A stretch of 15,382 nucleotides of DNA. Origin: Microcystis aeruginosa W13-11 (GTDB lineage: Bacteria > Cyanobacteriota > Cyanobacteriia > Cyanobacteriales > Microcystaceae). The position numbers were made by a program, and so were the translations under genes. The notes below the pieces were generated by a model. It had not been told where the DNA came from, ran no database searches, and worked only from the letters and a program-made list of their open reading frames with translations. Shown here one piece after another: positions 5,176-13,115 of this stretch. Location of the stretch: contig JAADBR010000108.1 in the NCBI GenBank assembly GCA_009995705.1, positions 1 through 15,382 on the forward strand, in the 5' to 3' direction. Positions within the stretch are counted from its first letter, which is position 1. Each line of letters starts with the position of its first letter.

Positions 5176-5295
5176 AACACAGGAACTACAAGCCTATCCC
5201 ACCATAATGACATTGTTGATTTTCGTTGAGGATGTTGATGGTGATAACTTTAACAATCGTAGGCTGTGTTAGTCGAGCGCCTAACGTACTATAAA

Positions 5296-6720
5296 TTACA
5301 TGGCATAGCAACTTTTTTCGGAAGTATCAAAGTGAGCAAGCGTAATTTTTTTGGCGAGGATAGAAGTTTTTTGCGGCAAAAAAACAGAACGTTGCCGGAA
5401 ATATTCGTCAAAATATTGACGGTAGAGAGGACAACTGACTCGGCAAAACTTACCTTGTCGGTGAATCAGTCCGAGACTTTCTAGGTGAAAAGCTGCCATT
5501 AAATCAATTTCTATGTCTTTTTCTGCCATCACCACCTTAGCAAAGATAGCCGCTAAATTGCCTTTTAAGTATTGCAGATGCGAAAGTAAACGTTTAAGAT
5601 GATCTGCAAAAATATTATTTTCCTCGTCAATAGAATTAGCTAAAATGGTTTCTAGGGTACAATCACCCCGAGCAATATGATAACAAGCAAGACGAATTAA
5701 ATAGGGATTACCACCTAGAAATATCCGTAATTTTTCGTAGTCAAAATTTTGATCTAATCCCTGTCTTTGACCTAATTCTCGTACTTGTGCGCTGGTAAAG
5801 TTAGGCAATTCGATCGGTAGGCCAAGACTAAAAGGAGATTGATAGGTATCTGAGGTTTTATCAAGCTCCTGTGCAGGAGAATAGGCAACAATTAAACGTA
5901 ATTTTTGCCAGAGGGGTTTGTTTTTGCCTTCCTCGTGCCACAGGTGCAGAATACTAAAAAATTCTTCCCTTAGCTGTGGATAGGATAAAAGATATTCAAG
6001 ATCATCAAAGGCAATCACTAAAGGGCGATCGAGATGGGAAAGAATATGCTTTTCTAGATAGATTTTACAGTTAATTTTACCACCTAAGAATTCATCCCAA
6101 TCCTCTGGGAGATGATTGTCTAAATCTAACTGGCGACTAATACTAACACAAAGCCAACGCAGCCAGTGATTTAAATCTTGAAAAATTGAGCTTTCTGCCA
6201 ACCGAAAACTGAAATAAAGGGTATGGTATTGCTGTTGTTGTGCATGATTAATAATTCTGGTTATCAGGGAAGTTTTTCCCATTTTTCTGGCCGCATTAAT
6301 CCGGATCAGACTACCCTCGCGCAAGATCTCTTGATAACAAGTCTGTTCCAGATTGTTTCTGTTAACATAAAAGGGGGAATCGAGGGGGACTTGTCCCTCT
6401 GGTAACTCAGGCAATAGTTGAGGATTAATAGTATCAGTTTCTGGTAAGTTAGGACGATAATAATCGCTATTTTCTAAAGTTAAATTAAAAGCTTGAAAAC
6501 AATGTTTTAGAGTTTGTTTATCCACTCCCGATTCACAAGCAAATACCTTCATCAGAGTATCTACCCCTAAAAGAGTTTTCTCGCTGAGAACCTCTAGGGT
6601 GAAACGATGACCGCAATTATCCCGATATTCCGCTTCTTGTTTAGCAGTAAGTATTTTTTCTAGTCCCGTGGAGGTGAGGATAACCCCGCGTCTGCGGCGC
6701 TGTTTTTCTGGTTTTTTCAT
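5296..6720 (-). CDS. AAA-like (AAA_35-type) ATPase with N-terminal vMAP-type HTH
   Basis: The frame is open from 6837, but I place the start at the ATG at 6720 because the family domain begins there (474 residues). Residues 1-12 are basic (KKPEKQRRRRG). Residues ~12-90 (GVILTSTGLEKI ... HRFTLEVLSEKTLLGVDTLMK ... VDKQTLKHCFQAFNLTLENSDY) match the HTH seen at the N-terminus of vWA-MoxR-associated conflict proteins. Residues ~115-390 are an AAA_35-like domain introduced by 'DSPFYVNR', with Walker A 143-151 (AARKMGKTS), Walker B 235-240 (VIAFDD, Asp in place of the usual Glu), and 'GGNPYLIRLACYHIA'. The C-terminus is a winged-helix-like 'AAFHLESLGLIHRQGKFCRV'. It likely acts as an NTP-driven switch in signalling or phage conflict. 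No effector is fused, and no vWA or MoxR gene is adjacent. Confidence 0.75.
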   Translation of the reverse strand: MKKPEKQRRRRGVILTSTGLEKILTAKQEAEYRDNCGHRFTLEVLSEKTLLGVDTLMKVFACESGVDKQTLKHCFQAFNLTLENSDYYRPNLPETDTINPQLLPELPEGQVPLDSPFYVNRNNLEQTCYQEILREGSLIRINAARKMGKTSLITRIINHAQQQQYHTLYFSFRLAESSIFQDLNHWLRWLCVSISRQLDLDNHLPEDWDEFLGGKINCKIYLEKHILSHLDRPLVIAFDDLEYLLSYPQLREEFFSILHLWHEEGKNKPLWQKLRLIVAYSPAQELDKTSDTYQSPFSLGLPIELPNFTSAQVRELGQRQGLDQNFDYEKLRIFLGGNPYLIRLACYHIARGDCTLETILANSIDEENNIFADHLKRLLSHLQYLKGNLAAIFAKVVMAEKDIEIDLMAAFHLESLGLIHRQGKFCRVSCPLYRQYFDEYFRQRSVFLPQKTSILAKKITLAHFDTSEKSCYAM

Positions 6721-6901
6721 GATAGTTTTTCCCTGTCCTGAGCTCAAACTCTTCACCCCTAGAGGTTTTGAGTTTCCTATAGACTTATCCTCAACAGGGA
6801 AACAATCAATTCCGTAATTTTTGCCGACATTCCCCACATCTTCATATACTTTTATATATTTTTACATTCCTCAAGATGTTTGAACGAAAAACCTTCATTG
6901 T

Positions 6902-6942
6902 AGAAACTACTATTGAGAACATTTTCAATAATAGTAGTTTCT
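6902..6942. repeat. Long hairpin / inverted repeat
   Basis: AGAAACTACT (6902-6911) pairs with AGTAGTTTCT (6933-6942). Inside, ATTGAGA pairs with TTTCAAT (one G-T), with a three-base AAT bulge on the right arm and a 4-base loop. AT-rich, with no T-run on either side typical of a terminator. It could be a MITE core, a cruciform or a processed RNA structure. Confidence 0.6.
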
Positions 6943-6968
6943 GGGAAAGAAGTTTACAATTCTTTACA

Positions 6969-6998
6969 TTGATAAAAATCGATGATTGTAGCTATAAT
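6969..6998 (+). promoter_or_regulatory. Orphan sigma-70-type promoter
   Basis: TTGATA (6969-6974), an 18-base spacer and a perfect TATAAT (6993-6998). The next plus-strand gene starts about 970 bp away, beyond a minus-strand gene and a minus-strand tRNA. A noncoding transcript of the 7005-7300 region is the simplest product if the promoter is real. Confidence 0.45.
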
Positions 6999-7179
6999 CC
7001 TTACTGGCAAAGGGTTGTAAGCAATATTTGAGTAAAATCATTAATTGAATGTTAAGAAGTGCGGAAAGTGGGTCACTGGTTTAGCGATGGAGAGGATCGG
7101 GACAATAACCAGGACTCTCTTGGATTTGGTGGGTAAAATGTATTCTAAGATACATTCCTCCTAGCGAGAGGGTGGAACG

Positions 7180-7207
7180 AACCACAGAGGCACAAAGGAC
7201 ACAAAGA
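7180..7207. repeat. Interspersed CACAGAGG-type motif
   Basis: ACCACAGAGGCACAAAGGAC followed by ACAAAG resembles the ACCACTCCAGACACAGAGGA blocks at 1557, 2800 and 4590. This is a short sequence dispersed through the AT-rich half of the window. Confidence 0.4.
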
Positions 7208-7315
7208 TCGATCGCTTCTATGGTAAGTTAAGCTGATCACACAGAACCTAGAAGAGCCTAACCAGACCACTTATTTTCTTCCCTGTCTGAGTTATTTCTG
7301 GGATAGGGGTAAATC

Positions 7316-7663
7316 TTAGCCTACCTGCTGACGATAGCTATTCATTTCTAGGCTATCTTCCCCATAAAGATCCTCAATGTGTTGATGACAGCAATCGATC
7401 GCAAATTGTTCAAATTCTCCCAGTGTAATTTGATACATTTTGGCAAAAATATCGGGTTGAACACGACAAAATTCTGGTCTTTGGTCATAAATGGTGCAGA
7501 GACGGGTTTGGCGATCAAAGTTTATACACCAACCATCTTGCCCCACCATGCTGAGATATTGACTTAATTGTGCGGGAGTAAGATATTCTTCTAAGTCAGG
7601 ACGCTCATCGGGATTTAGTTGACAACAAGCTCCACAATTTTTAATACATTTCCAATTGGCCAT
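7316..7663 (-). CDS. YkgJ/UPF0153-type cysteine-cluster protein
   Basis: A 115-residue protein with the signature of the YkgJ (CxxxCxxCC) family: 'CIKNCGACC' at residues 6-14, 'GWCINFDRQTRLCTIYDQRP' in the middle, 'EFCRVQPDIF', and a late 'IDCCHQH'. The eight or so cysteines are expected to bind zinc or an iron-sulfur cluster. Cyanobacterial members of this length share the 'DERPDLEEYLTPAQL' segment seen here. The biochemical role is not established. Complete and ordinary in size. It stands alone, downstream of tRNA-Val on the same strand. Confidence 0.85.
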   Translation of the reverse strand: MANWKCIKNCGACCQLNPDERPDLEEYLTPAQLSQYLSMVGQDGWCINFDRQTRLCTIYDQRPEFCRVQPDIFAKMYQITLGEFEQFAIDCCHQHIEDLYGEDSLEMNSYRQQVG

Positions 7664-7819
7664 ATAACCAGTGTGCCACGATGAGTTAATCCTAGTACCT
7701 ATTGACTAGCTTACCAGCAATTAGTCCCAATTTTGCCTGCCAGCAGCAATTCTCCTCAATAGTTTTAATCTCAACCTGCGATCGGGAGTGAAAGCTTGAC
7801 GAACAAAGACGGGAATAAA

Positions 7820-7891
7820 TGGGCGTTGTAAGGGTCGAACTTACGGCATCCTGCTTGTAAGGCAGGCGCTCTACCACTGAGCTAAACGCCC
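7820..7891 (-). tRNA. tRNA-Val (anticodon TAC)
   Basis: 72 bases on the minus strand fold perfectly: acceptor GGGCGTT/AACGCCC with discriminator A, D-arm GCTC-AGTGGTA-GAGC, anticodon stem CCTGC/GCAGG with loop CTTACAA (anticodon TAC, valine), a 5-base variable loop, and T-arm GTAAG-TTCGACC-CTTAC. The 3' CCA is not encoded. Confidence 0.97.
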
Positions 7892-7972
7892 GAATTAATT
7901 TCGCATTCTCTGAGCATAACATATATTTTCAAAAAAGTATATTATTTTTTTGAGCAAGTTAATTTTTTTCCG

Positions 7973-8509
7973 ATGCCCTCTGGTCGAACTCACGATCGCA
8001 TTACCCTAATTCTGTTGCCACCGATTGCGGGGGCGAGTTTTTTGGTCAGTGGCAGTGGTAATTTAACCCTGTTACTCTTGGCCAGTTATTTGTTTAGCGG
8101 ATTCCTGTTCGGGCCAGATCTTGACATCCACTCGGTACAATACAAACGTTGGGGTTATCTGCGCTGGTTGTGGCTACCCTATCGTTCTATGATCCGTCAT
8201 CGCGGTTGGTTATCCCACGGTTTATTGATCGGCACAATTTTTCGATTATTTTATCTTGGTAGTTTTCTTTTACTAGCGGCGATCGTGATCATTCCGATCC
8301 TGCAAAGTTTCTGGGGTATAGACTGGGATTGGCGACTGTGGCCACAGCAAGCGATCGCATTATGGCAACAGTATCCCCGGGTAGCGATCGCTATTTTCCT
8401 GGGTTTAGAATTAGGAGCGATGAGTCATAGTTGTAGTGATTGGATCGGATCTGCCTACAAAAGTTCTCGAAAAGTGGCTCAAAAACCGGTAAAAAAGAAA
8501 AAGCGTTAA
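7973..8509 (+). CDS. DUF2227 putative metal-binding membrane protein
   Basis: A 178-residue protein starting MPSGRTHDRIT, the hallmark N-terminus of the DUF2227 family annotated as 'metal-binding protein'. Candidate ligands are His7-Asp8, Asp49/Asp51/His53 in 'FGPDLDIHS', and His76/His82 in 'RHRGWLSHG', a layout like membrane-bound YdjM-type metal hydrolases. Hydrophobic segments at ~10-45, ~85-110 and ~135-150 suggest three or four membrane passes, and the C-terminus is strongly basic (KVAQKPVKKKKR). No clear Shine-Dalgarno is seen. It ends 20 bp from the convergent glycosyltransferase gene. Substrate unknown. Confidence 0.85.
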   Translation: MPSGRTHDRITLILLPPIAGASFLVSGSGNLTLLLLASYLFSGFLFGPDLDIHSVQYKRWGYLRWLWLPYRSMIRHRGWLSHGLLIGTIFRLFYLGSFLLLAAIVIIPILQSFWGIDWDWRLWPQQAIALWQQYPRVAIAIFLGLELGAMSHSCSDWIGSAYKSSRKVAQKPVKKKKR

Positions 8510-8528
8510 TAATCCCCGTCCACAATTT

Positions 8529-10049
8529 CTAATTAGCCTTACTTTGATATTCTTGCCACGTTTTCGGACTGATAAAGAGAGTTCCTTTTTCTTGCTGGTC
8601 GGGGAACTGGATATAGTTTTTCTCTAGATAATCCTTGAGTTTTGGTGATTGCAGAAATTCCTTTTCAAATCGATAGAGGAAAACCAAATCTGGCTGTCTT
8701 TTTTCAATAACTTCTAGGATAAAATCCCCATCAAGATTCTGATTGTTAAATCTCTTTCTGGTGATGACAGCCGTTTCTGGGGGTGTTTTCAAGAAATATC
8801 TATATATGTAGTGAGGATTATCAGTTAACAGAAGTTTATCGGAGTTTTTAAATTTTTCAAACACAGCTTCTGCTAAAAGAGGTTTATACTTTTTATTATA
8901 TTGAATGTAGGCATTAATTCCAGGATCACGATTGGTAATTATCCTTAAGGTATTAAAGAGAAATTGACCAGACAGGGGTAGAAAAATTAGCATTTTGAGA
9001 ACTAATCCCTGGGTTATTTTTCGATTTTGCCTAAATTCTCCGAGGCTATCAGTAATTTTTAACTGTTGGACAAACAAGGCAATTATCCAAACGGCGGGAA
9101 TAATTAAATGGATATAATAATGAGGCCAAATTGGGGCGACTGTAGCCAATCTGAACAGATTAGAACCTAACCAGACCAACGGCGGTAAAAGTGGTATTAT
9201 GTTGGGAGTAAAAACCATCGCTATAATAGCTATCACTGTCACGATTAGATAAATTGGTTCGTACTGTAGGGCGCTTTGTAAGAGAGTCCATAAGGTGAGA
9301 TTGTCTTGAGCGAAACTAGCGGCAACACTAACATGAGATTTAATAACATTTTCGTAGGAAAAAGGAAAAATAGTCAGGGAACCCAAGACAAAGACTAAAA
9401 TAACAGCGACTGACCAAATAACAATATCAATGATTCTTTTAATAAAACTATTCTGTTGATTGAGAAAAATAATTAAAGCTACAGTTGGGATAATAGTAAT
9501 GACCGAAAGTTTAATTTGCAGGGAAAAAACAAAAGCAATGGCACTGAGTAAATAGAGTCCATACTTAAGCTTACCCGTGGATTGAACGGCTTTAAAGATA
9601 ATAAAAATACTTAGAATTGAAAAAAAAAGTGAGGGTAACTCCCGCAATATTGTCGTTGACAGGGTAATATAAACTAGACAGGTTGAGAGAATAAATACCG
9701 ATAAACAAGAGGCAAATATTCCGCAATTAACTCTCAGAATTAGATAAAAAATTCCCAACATAATTGTGGACAAAGAAAGCACCATAAGGCGGGCGGCATG
9801 GATAGTAAATCCTGTCAGGCTTAACCAACTATTTAGTAAAAGAGATAACCCCGATAAATGATCGTGCCAAACTTGTTCGTAGAGACGATAACCTTGTTTG
9901 GTGACGTAGACAAGTACCAGAGCCACCGCTTCATCAAAATTAACTATATAGGGATAATCAAGCGGGACTTTCCAAAAAACGATCCCTAGGAAAAAAACAG
10001 CAATAGCAATTAATGCCATTAAATCAAAACGAGCAGATTTCCTATTCAT
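8529..10049 (-). CDS. GT39/ArnT-like integral-membrane glycosyltransferase
   Basis: A 506-residue, very hydrophobic protein with roughly eleven to thirteen predicted membrane helices in residues ~10-360 and a soluble C-terminal domain (~380-506). The first extracytoplasmic loop carries 'NFDEAVAL' (Asp39-Glu40), the acidic pair used by GT-C enzymes of the PMT/ArnT (GT39, PF13231) family to bind the lipid-phosphate sugar donor. 'LREL' follows at ~134-137. The C-terminal 'FILEVIEKRQPDLVFLYRFE' is common in these proteins. It probably transfers a sugar from a polyprenyl carrier to an envelope acceptor; the acceptor cannot be told. It is a single gene, convergent with the DUF2227 gene. Confidence 0.75.
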   Translation of the reverse strand: MNRKSARFDLMALIAIAVFFLGIVFWKVPLDYPYIVNFDEAVALVLVYVTKQGYRLYEQVWHDHLSGLSLLLNSWLSLTGFTIHAARLMVLSLSTIMLGIFYLILRVNCGIFASCLSVFILSTCLVYITLSTTILRELPSLFFSILSIFIIFKAVQSTGKLKYGLYLLSAIAFVFSLQIKLSVITIIPTVALIIFLNQQNSFIKRIIDIVIWSVAVILVFVLGSLTIFPFSYENVIKSHVSVAASFAQDNLTLWTLLQSALQYEPIYLIVTVIAIIAMVFTPNIIPLLPPLVWLGSNLFRLATVAPIWPHYYIHLIIPAVWIIALFVQQLKITDSLGEFRQNRKITQGLVLKMLIFLPLSGQFLFNTLRIITNRDPGINAYIQYNKKYKPLLAEAVFEKFKNSDKLLLTDNPHYIYRYFLKTPPETAVITRKRFNNQNLDGDFILEVIEKRQPDLVFLYRFEKEFLQSPKLKDYLEKNYIQFPDQQEKGTLFISPKTWQEYQSKAN

Positions 10050-10127
10050 AACTTTTTCTGGACAAGAATTGCTGCGTATCTTATCACAGATCGAGGCATC
10101 AGTTATGGATTAAAAAAGATACCAAGA

Positions 10128-10940
10128 TTACTTTTCGGAACTACGCCCTAAATCTTTAGATCTATGATAGGCCGCCACTACTGCCTCGATAATAGTTGAG
10201 CGAAAAGAGCCTTTTTCTAATTGTCTCACTCCAGCAATCGTGGTTCCCCCAGGGCTAGTGACGCGATCCTTTAATTCCCCCGGATGTATGGCCGATTCTT
10301 TTAATAGGGTTGCCGTCCCTAAAACTGTTTCTAGGGCCAATTGAGAGGCGATCGCTCGCGGTAATCCGGCCGCCACACCACCATCACTTAAAGCTTCCAC
10401 CATTAGGGCCACAAATGCTGGGCCCGATCCCGATAATCCCGTTACCGCGTCCATCAAAGCTTCGGGAACTTCCACCACTGAACCGACCGCAGCAAAAATA
10501 TCCCTAGCTACGGCCAGATGTTCCGGTTCCGCATAACGACCAGATGCGATCGCTGTCACCCCTTGTCCCACCGTGGCTGGGGTATTGGGCATCGTCCGGA
10601 TTACGGGGCGATCGGGAAAGCCCATTTCTAAGCGATTGAGGGTAACTCCCGCTAAGATCGAGATAATTAGGGGCTTTTCGGGTATTCCTAGCAAACTATT
10701 CACTACTTGCTCTAAAATTTGCGGTTTTACCGCTAAGATTAACACCTCAGTTGCTCTAGCGGCTTCCCGGTTATCCTCGCTGACTTGCACTCCATAGGTA
10801 TTAACCCAAAAGTTGCGTCGTTGGGATTGAGGTTCACTGACTAACACCGTTTCCGGACTATAAACATTTTTTTTTAATAAACGGCTGAGAATGGCCTCGG
10901 CCATCACTCCACCGCCAATAATTCCTAAACGAATAGACAC
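10128..10940 (-). CDS. proC: Pyrroline-5-carboxylate reductase
   Basis: A 270-residue protein, the normal length for the last enzyme of proline synthesis (NAD(P)H reduction of pyrroline-5-carboxylate). The N-terminal Rossmann motif is 'LGIIGGGVMAEAIL'. 'ILAVKPQILEQVV' and 'RTMPNTPATVGQGVTAI' follow. The C-terminal dimerisation and active-site domain has 'GLSGSGPAFVALMVEALSDG' and the family signature 'HPGELKDRVTSPGGTTIAGV'. The start codon is GTG (10940-10938). It is downstream of sepF but separated from it by a terminator-like structure, so it may have its own promoter in the 125 bp gap. The pipX-pipY-sepF-proC order is typical of cyanobacteria. Confidence 0.95.
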   Translation of the reverse strand: MSIRLGIIGGGVMAEAILSRLLKKNVYSPETVLVSEPQSQRRNFWVNTYGVQVSEDNREAARATEVLILAVKPQILEQVVNSLLGIPEKPLIISILAGVTLNRLEMGFPDRPVIRTMPNTPATVGQGVTAIASGRYAEPEHLAVARDIFAAVGSVVEVPEALMDAVTGLSGSGPAFVALMVEALSDGGVAAGLPRAIASQLALETVLGTATLLKESAIHPGELKDRVTSPGGTTIAGVRQLEKGSFRSTIIEAVVAAYHRSKDLGRSSEK

Positions 10941-10992
10941 AGTATTTTTTAAAGTAAAAAGTGAAAAAGAGAGATTCAGCTATCCCACCCAG

Positions 10993-11053
10993 AAAAAACG
11001 CATCCTCTCGATAAATCGATCGATTTCTAGCTTCGACAAACCTGACGAGAGGA
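10993..11053 (-). terminator. Terminator between sepF and proC
   Basis: On the minus strand TCCTCTCG (11053-11046) pairs perfectly with CGAGAGGA (11010-11003), followed by TGCG and six T (10998-10993). The 35-base loop itself contains the 14 bp perfect palindrome AAATCGATCGATTT (11013-11026), which would stack as a second hairpin. It lies just after the sepF stop. Confidence 0.6.
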
Positions 11054-11065
11054 CTATGGAAGGAT

Positions 11066-11638
11066 TCATTGAGCTAATCGACTGCTTTCGGCTGCCCAAG
11101 CAGGTGCGGAGGAAACGGGACGAGCCATTTTCGGGTTATCAGCGATATCGTGAATAGTTCCGGAAAGGGTGCTAACTTTAACGCAGCTGGGGGTAAACAG
11201 GAAAATACTCTCCCCGATGCGTTCTTGATGACCATCAATTGCATAAGTGCCACCGGCGACAAAATCCACGGCTCTTTGTGCTTCTTCGGGATCCATGACG
11301 TTGAGGTTTAAAACCACCGATTTGCGTTCTCTCAGGGTTTGGATAACTTGGGGCATTTCCTCGAAGGAGTGGGGCTCGATCACGACCACTTCTGCATTAT
11401 TGTTGTTAATACCTGGCATACCGATCACGTTGCTTCTGTTGAGTCCCATAGATGTGGCTGTATTGAGATTTAAAGGTTCGCGTTGACGACGATTAAGGGG
11501 TTCTTCTTCTTCGTTTTGATCCTTCTCTTGGGGGGAAAACTGTTCCCAGTTCATTTCTTCGTAGTCGGTTTCGTCTTCGTCTTCCGGTTGTTCGGAGATA
11601 CCGACAAAATCTTTGAGCTTGGTAAAAATGTTGTTCAC
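11066..11638 (-). CDS. sepF: Cell division protein SepF
   Basis: A 190-residue protein that tethers and aligns FtsZ protofilaments at the membrane (Cdv2 in cyanobacteria). The N-terminal '[14 protein letters not shown]' is the amphipathic membrane-targeting helix. Residues ~15-80 are an acidic, low-complexity linker ([23 protein letters not shown]). Residues ~83-170 are the conserved SepF domain: '[20 protein letters not shown]', '[20 protein letters not shown]', '[20 protein letters not shown]' and '[12 protein letters not shown]'. The start codon is GTG (11638-11636) with AAGGA nine bases upstream; this start preserves the membrane helix. It is separated by 319 bp from pipY, so it is probably not strictly co-transcribed. 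Confidence 0.95.
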   Translation of the reverse strand: MNNIFTKLKDFVGISEQPEDEDETDYEEMNWEQFSPQEKDQNEEEEPLNRRQREPLNLNTATSMGLNRSNVIGMPGINNNNAEVVVIEPHSFEEMPQVIQTLRERKSVVLNLNVMDPEEAQRAVDFVAGGTYAIDGHQERIGESIFLFTPSCVKVSTLSGTIHDIADNPKMARPVSSAPAWAAESSRLAQ

Positions 11639-11957
11639 AGTCTAATGTCCTTCAAAAGATTTTTTTGGGTGGTCTTGTCTAGAGTCGGGGTTATTTGGTG
11701 GCCTTTAACAATCTTTGCTCTCGCTTGGTACAGGGGAACTATTTTGTTAAGGGTTCGTCATTTTAGTCGTCTGGAAGCAGCGGTTAGTTCCCTCTTTTCA
11801 GTTATTAGTTATCAGGGGATAGTTTTCAGGGATTGGGAAAAAGTCAATCCCTCATTTCTAACCACCAGCTTCTAGACTGAACGCTGTAATTTTAAGATAT
11901 ATTATCACCAATGATTAAAATTTCTGGGTTTTTTTTCTGTAAATTTACGCAGATGGT
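11639..11957. other. 319 bp pipY-sepF intergenic region
   Basis: No gene is supported. A hairpin AGGGATTG/CAATCCCT (11828-11852, 9-base loop) is present without a T-run. The region is expected to carry the sepF promoter on the minus strand, but I could not pick a convincing -35/-10 pair. An AT-rich tract with T8 lies at ~11929-11936, near the pipY stop. Confidence 0.4.
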
Positions 11958-12617
11958 TCAGTAAATGCGCTCGCCAAAAATGCCAGTTCCCACCCGGATC
12001 AAAGTGGCTCCGGCCTTGACGGCCAGAGGATAATCGTTAGACATTCCCATGGATAGATGAGGCAGGCATAAACTAGAGCTATTCTCGATGATTTGGGCTA
12101 AATCGCTGGTTTTTTCAAAGGCGGCTAACTTTTCCCCGGCCGATAATCCCTGGGGTAGAATTGTCATCAAACCTTGAATTTTTAGCTGTTGACAGTTGAC
12201 TAAATCGGGAAGATCTACTAGGAGTTCGGCCTTGTCCCAACCGAACTTATCGGGATCGGGGACAACTTTCACCTGTAGCAAAACTTGGGGATTAATCTCT
12301 AATTCCCCAGCTAGGCGATCAAGTCTTTGGGCTAATTTTAAACTATCGAGGGAATGGATTAAATCAAAAGATTCTAGGACTTTGCGGGCTTTATTTGCCT
12401 GTAGATGCCCAATAAAGTGCCAAGAAATATCTGGGAGGTCTTTTAGTTCTTGCTGCTTAGAGATTCCTTCCTGTAGCTTACTTTCGGCAAAATCTCTCAC
12501 CCCTGCTCGGTAAGCTTGACGGATATAATCGCTCGATACCTGTTTACTGACGGCAATCAGACGCGTGCAGGGGGGTAGGGTAAGACGGATGGACTCGATA
12601 CGACTAGCGATCGTCAT
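11958..12617 (-). CDS. pipY: PipY, YggS/PLPBP-family PLP-binding protein
   Basis: A 219-residue single-domain TIM-barrel protein of the YggS/PROSC family, involved in pyridoxal-phosphate and amino-acid homeostasis. The PLP lysine is Lys25 in 'RLIAVSKQ'. Other signatures are 'AYRAGVRDFAESKLQEGISK', 'WHFIGHLQANKARKVLESFD', 'IHSLDSLKLAQRL', 'LLQVKVVPDPDKFGW' and the phosphate-binding 'LSMGMSNDYPLAVKAGATLI' followed by 'RVGTGIFG'. The gene starts three bases after the pipX stop, the conserved cyanobacterial arrangement that gave it its name, so the two are surely co-transcribed and translationally linked. Confidence 0.95.
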   Translation of the reverse strand: MTIASRIESIRLTLPPCTRLIAVSKQVSSDYIRQAYRAGVRDFAESKLQEGISKQQELKDLPDISWHFIGHLQANKARKVLESFDLIHSLDSLKLAQRLDRLAGELEINPQVLLQVKVVPDPDKFGWDKAELLVDLPDLVNCQQLKIQGLMTILPQGLSAGEKLAAFEKTSDLAQIIENSSSLCLPHLSMGMSNDYPLAVKAGATLIRVGTGIFGERIY

Positions 12618-12620
12618 GAA

Positions 12621-12893
12621 CTAGACTGAAAAGGTTTGTTGATAAGTTTGGTTGAGACTGTTAAATTCTTGCACATTGCTGGCCCGGCGCAAATTCCGCA
12701 GCCGGTTTTCCACTAAAAGACGAGCATCGGAACGACTAATCGGATCGAACGAGACTTTTTTGGGTCCCACCGTCACCAGAAAAAAAAGACGTTGGGCATA
12801 AAGAGTGGTGAATAATTCCCGATGTTCTTCTAATAGACACACTCTGTATAATAGACCGAAAGTAGGATGATTGAGATAGGTTTCGTTACTCAT
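12621..12893 (-). CDS. pipX: PipX, PII-interacting co-activator of NtcA
   Basis: A 90-residue protein, the full PipX length. The N-terminal Tudor-like domain (NYLNHPTFGLLYR-type segment, then 'ELFTTLYAQRLFFLVTVGPK') is followed by C-terminal helices ('SRSDARLLVENRLRNLRRAS' and 'EFNSLNQTYQQTFSV'). Tyr32, Gln34 and Arg35, known in Synechococcus elongatus as contacts for PII and NtcA, are all present at the same numbering. PipX binds NtcA at high 2-oxoglutarate to boost nitrogen-control genes and is held by PII when nitrogen is plentiful. It heads the pipX-pipY operon and is transcribed divergently from ndhB. Confidence 0.97.
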   Translation of the reverse strand: MSNETYLNHPTFGLLYRVCLLEEHRELFTTLYAQRLFFLVTVGPKKVSFDPISRSDARLLVENRLRNLRRASNVQEFNSLNQTYQQTFSV

Positions 12894-13098
12894 TCAAGCG
12901 ATCGCTAAAGGAAAAGGATTGAGCGAACTAGAAAGTTTTTCCACAATAAAATCAAGCGGATGGCTCAAAAACAATTGATTTTTCGGGTGTTTCCCCTAGC
13001 TTGATTTTACCAGAATCCTTCAATTACAACTAACGATGCCAGTCTATGTCATGATTTCCTGAGTTTTCACTTTTTCCCTGTTAACTTGGATACATTTC

Positions 13099-13115
13099 GG
13101 TGACAAGTTGTCACC
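13099..13115. promoter_or_regulatory. Perfect 17 bp palindrome, operator-like
   Basis: GGTGACAAGTTGTCACC reads GGTGACAA-G-TTGTCACC, eight perfect base pairs around a single central base. It lies 206 bp upstream of pipX and 286 bp upstream of ndhB. The odd-length centre does not fit the even-spaced CRP-type site. The binding protein is not recognised. Confidence 0.5.

Larger units (their letters stand above)
6721..7315. other. ~595 bp gene-free stretch with regulatory-looking elements
   Basis: No convincing protein gene is found. It holds the leader of the AAA-like gene, a long imperfect hairpin (6902-6942), a near-consensus plus-strand promoter (6969-6998) with no obvious downstream gene, and an interspersed CACAGAGG motif (7180-7207). 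A tiny frame after an ATG near 7048 is only 11 codons. Confidence 0.6.

Noticed and set aside
5255..5292. Degenerate GTGCGTTA-type element (GTTAG/CTAAC arms) between TA pair 3 and the AAA-like gene
   Set aside because: Only about five paired bases on each side; too weak to call as a copy of the MITE-like family.
5266..5484. 72-codon plus-strand frame antisense to the AAA-like gene
   Set aside because: Antisense shadow of a well-supported gene with no start signal.
6721..6837. 39-residue N-terminal extension of the AAA-like protein
   Set aside because: The family HTH begins at the internal ATG 6720, and the extension has no motif or upstream ribosome binding site.
7692..7922. Minus-strand open frame of 76 codons
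   Set aside because: It reads straight through tRNA-Val; the phrase SSVVERLPYKQDAVSSTLTTP-like is the typical false translation of a tRNA.
11483..11875. 130-codon plus-strand frame rich in Phe and Leu
   Set aside because: It overlaps the sepF acidic linker in antisense and runs into the intergenic gap. No ribosome binding site or family motif.
11929..11936. T8 run next to the pipY stop as a terminator
   Set aside because: The T-run is on the plus strand, opposite to pipY transcription, and has no GC-rich stem.
13099..13115. CRP-type operator
   Set aside because: GTGA-N7-TCAC has an odd spacer, whereas cyanobacterial CRP sites need GTGA-N6-TCAC; kept only as an unidentified palindrome.
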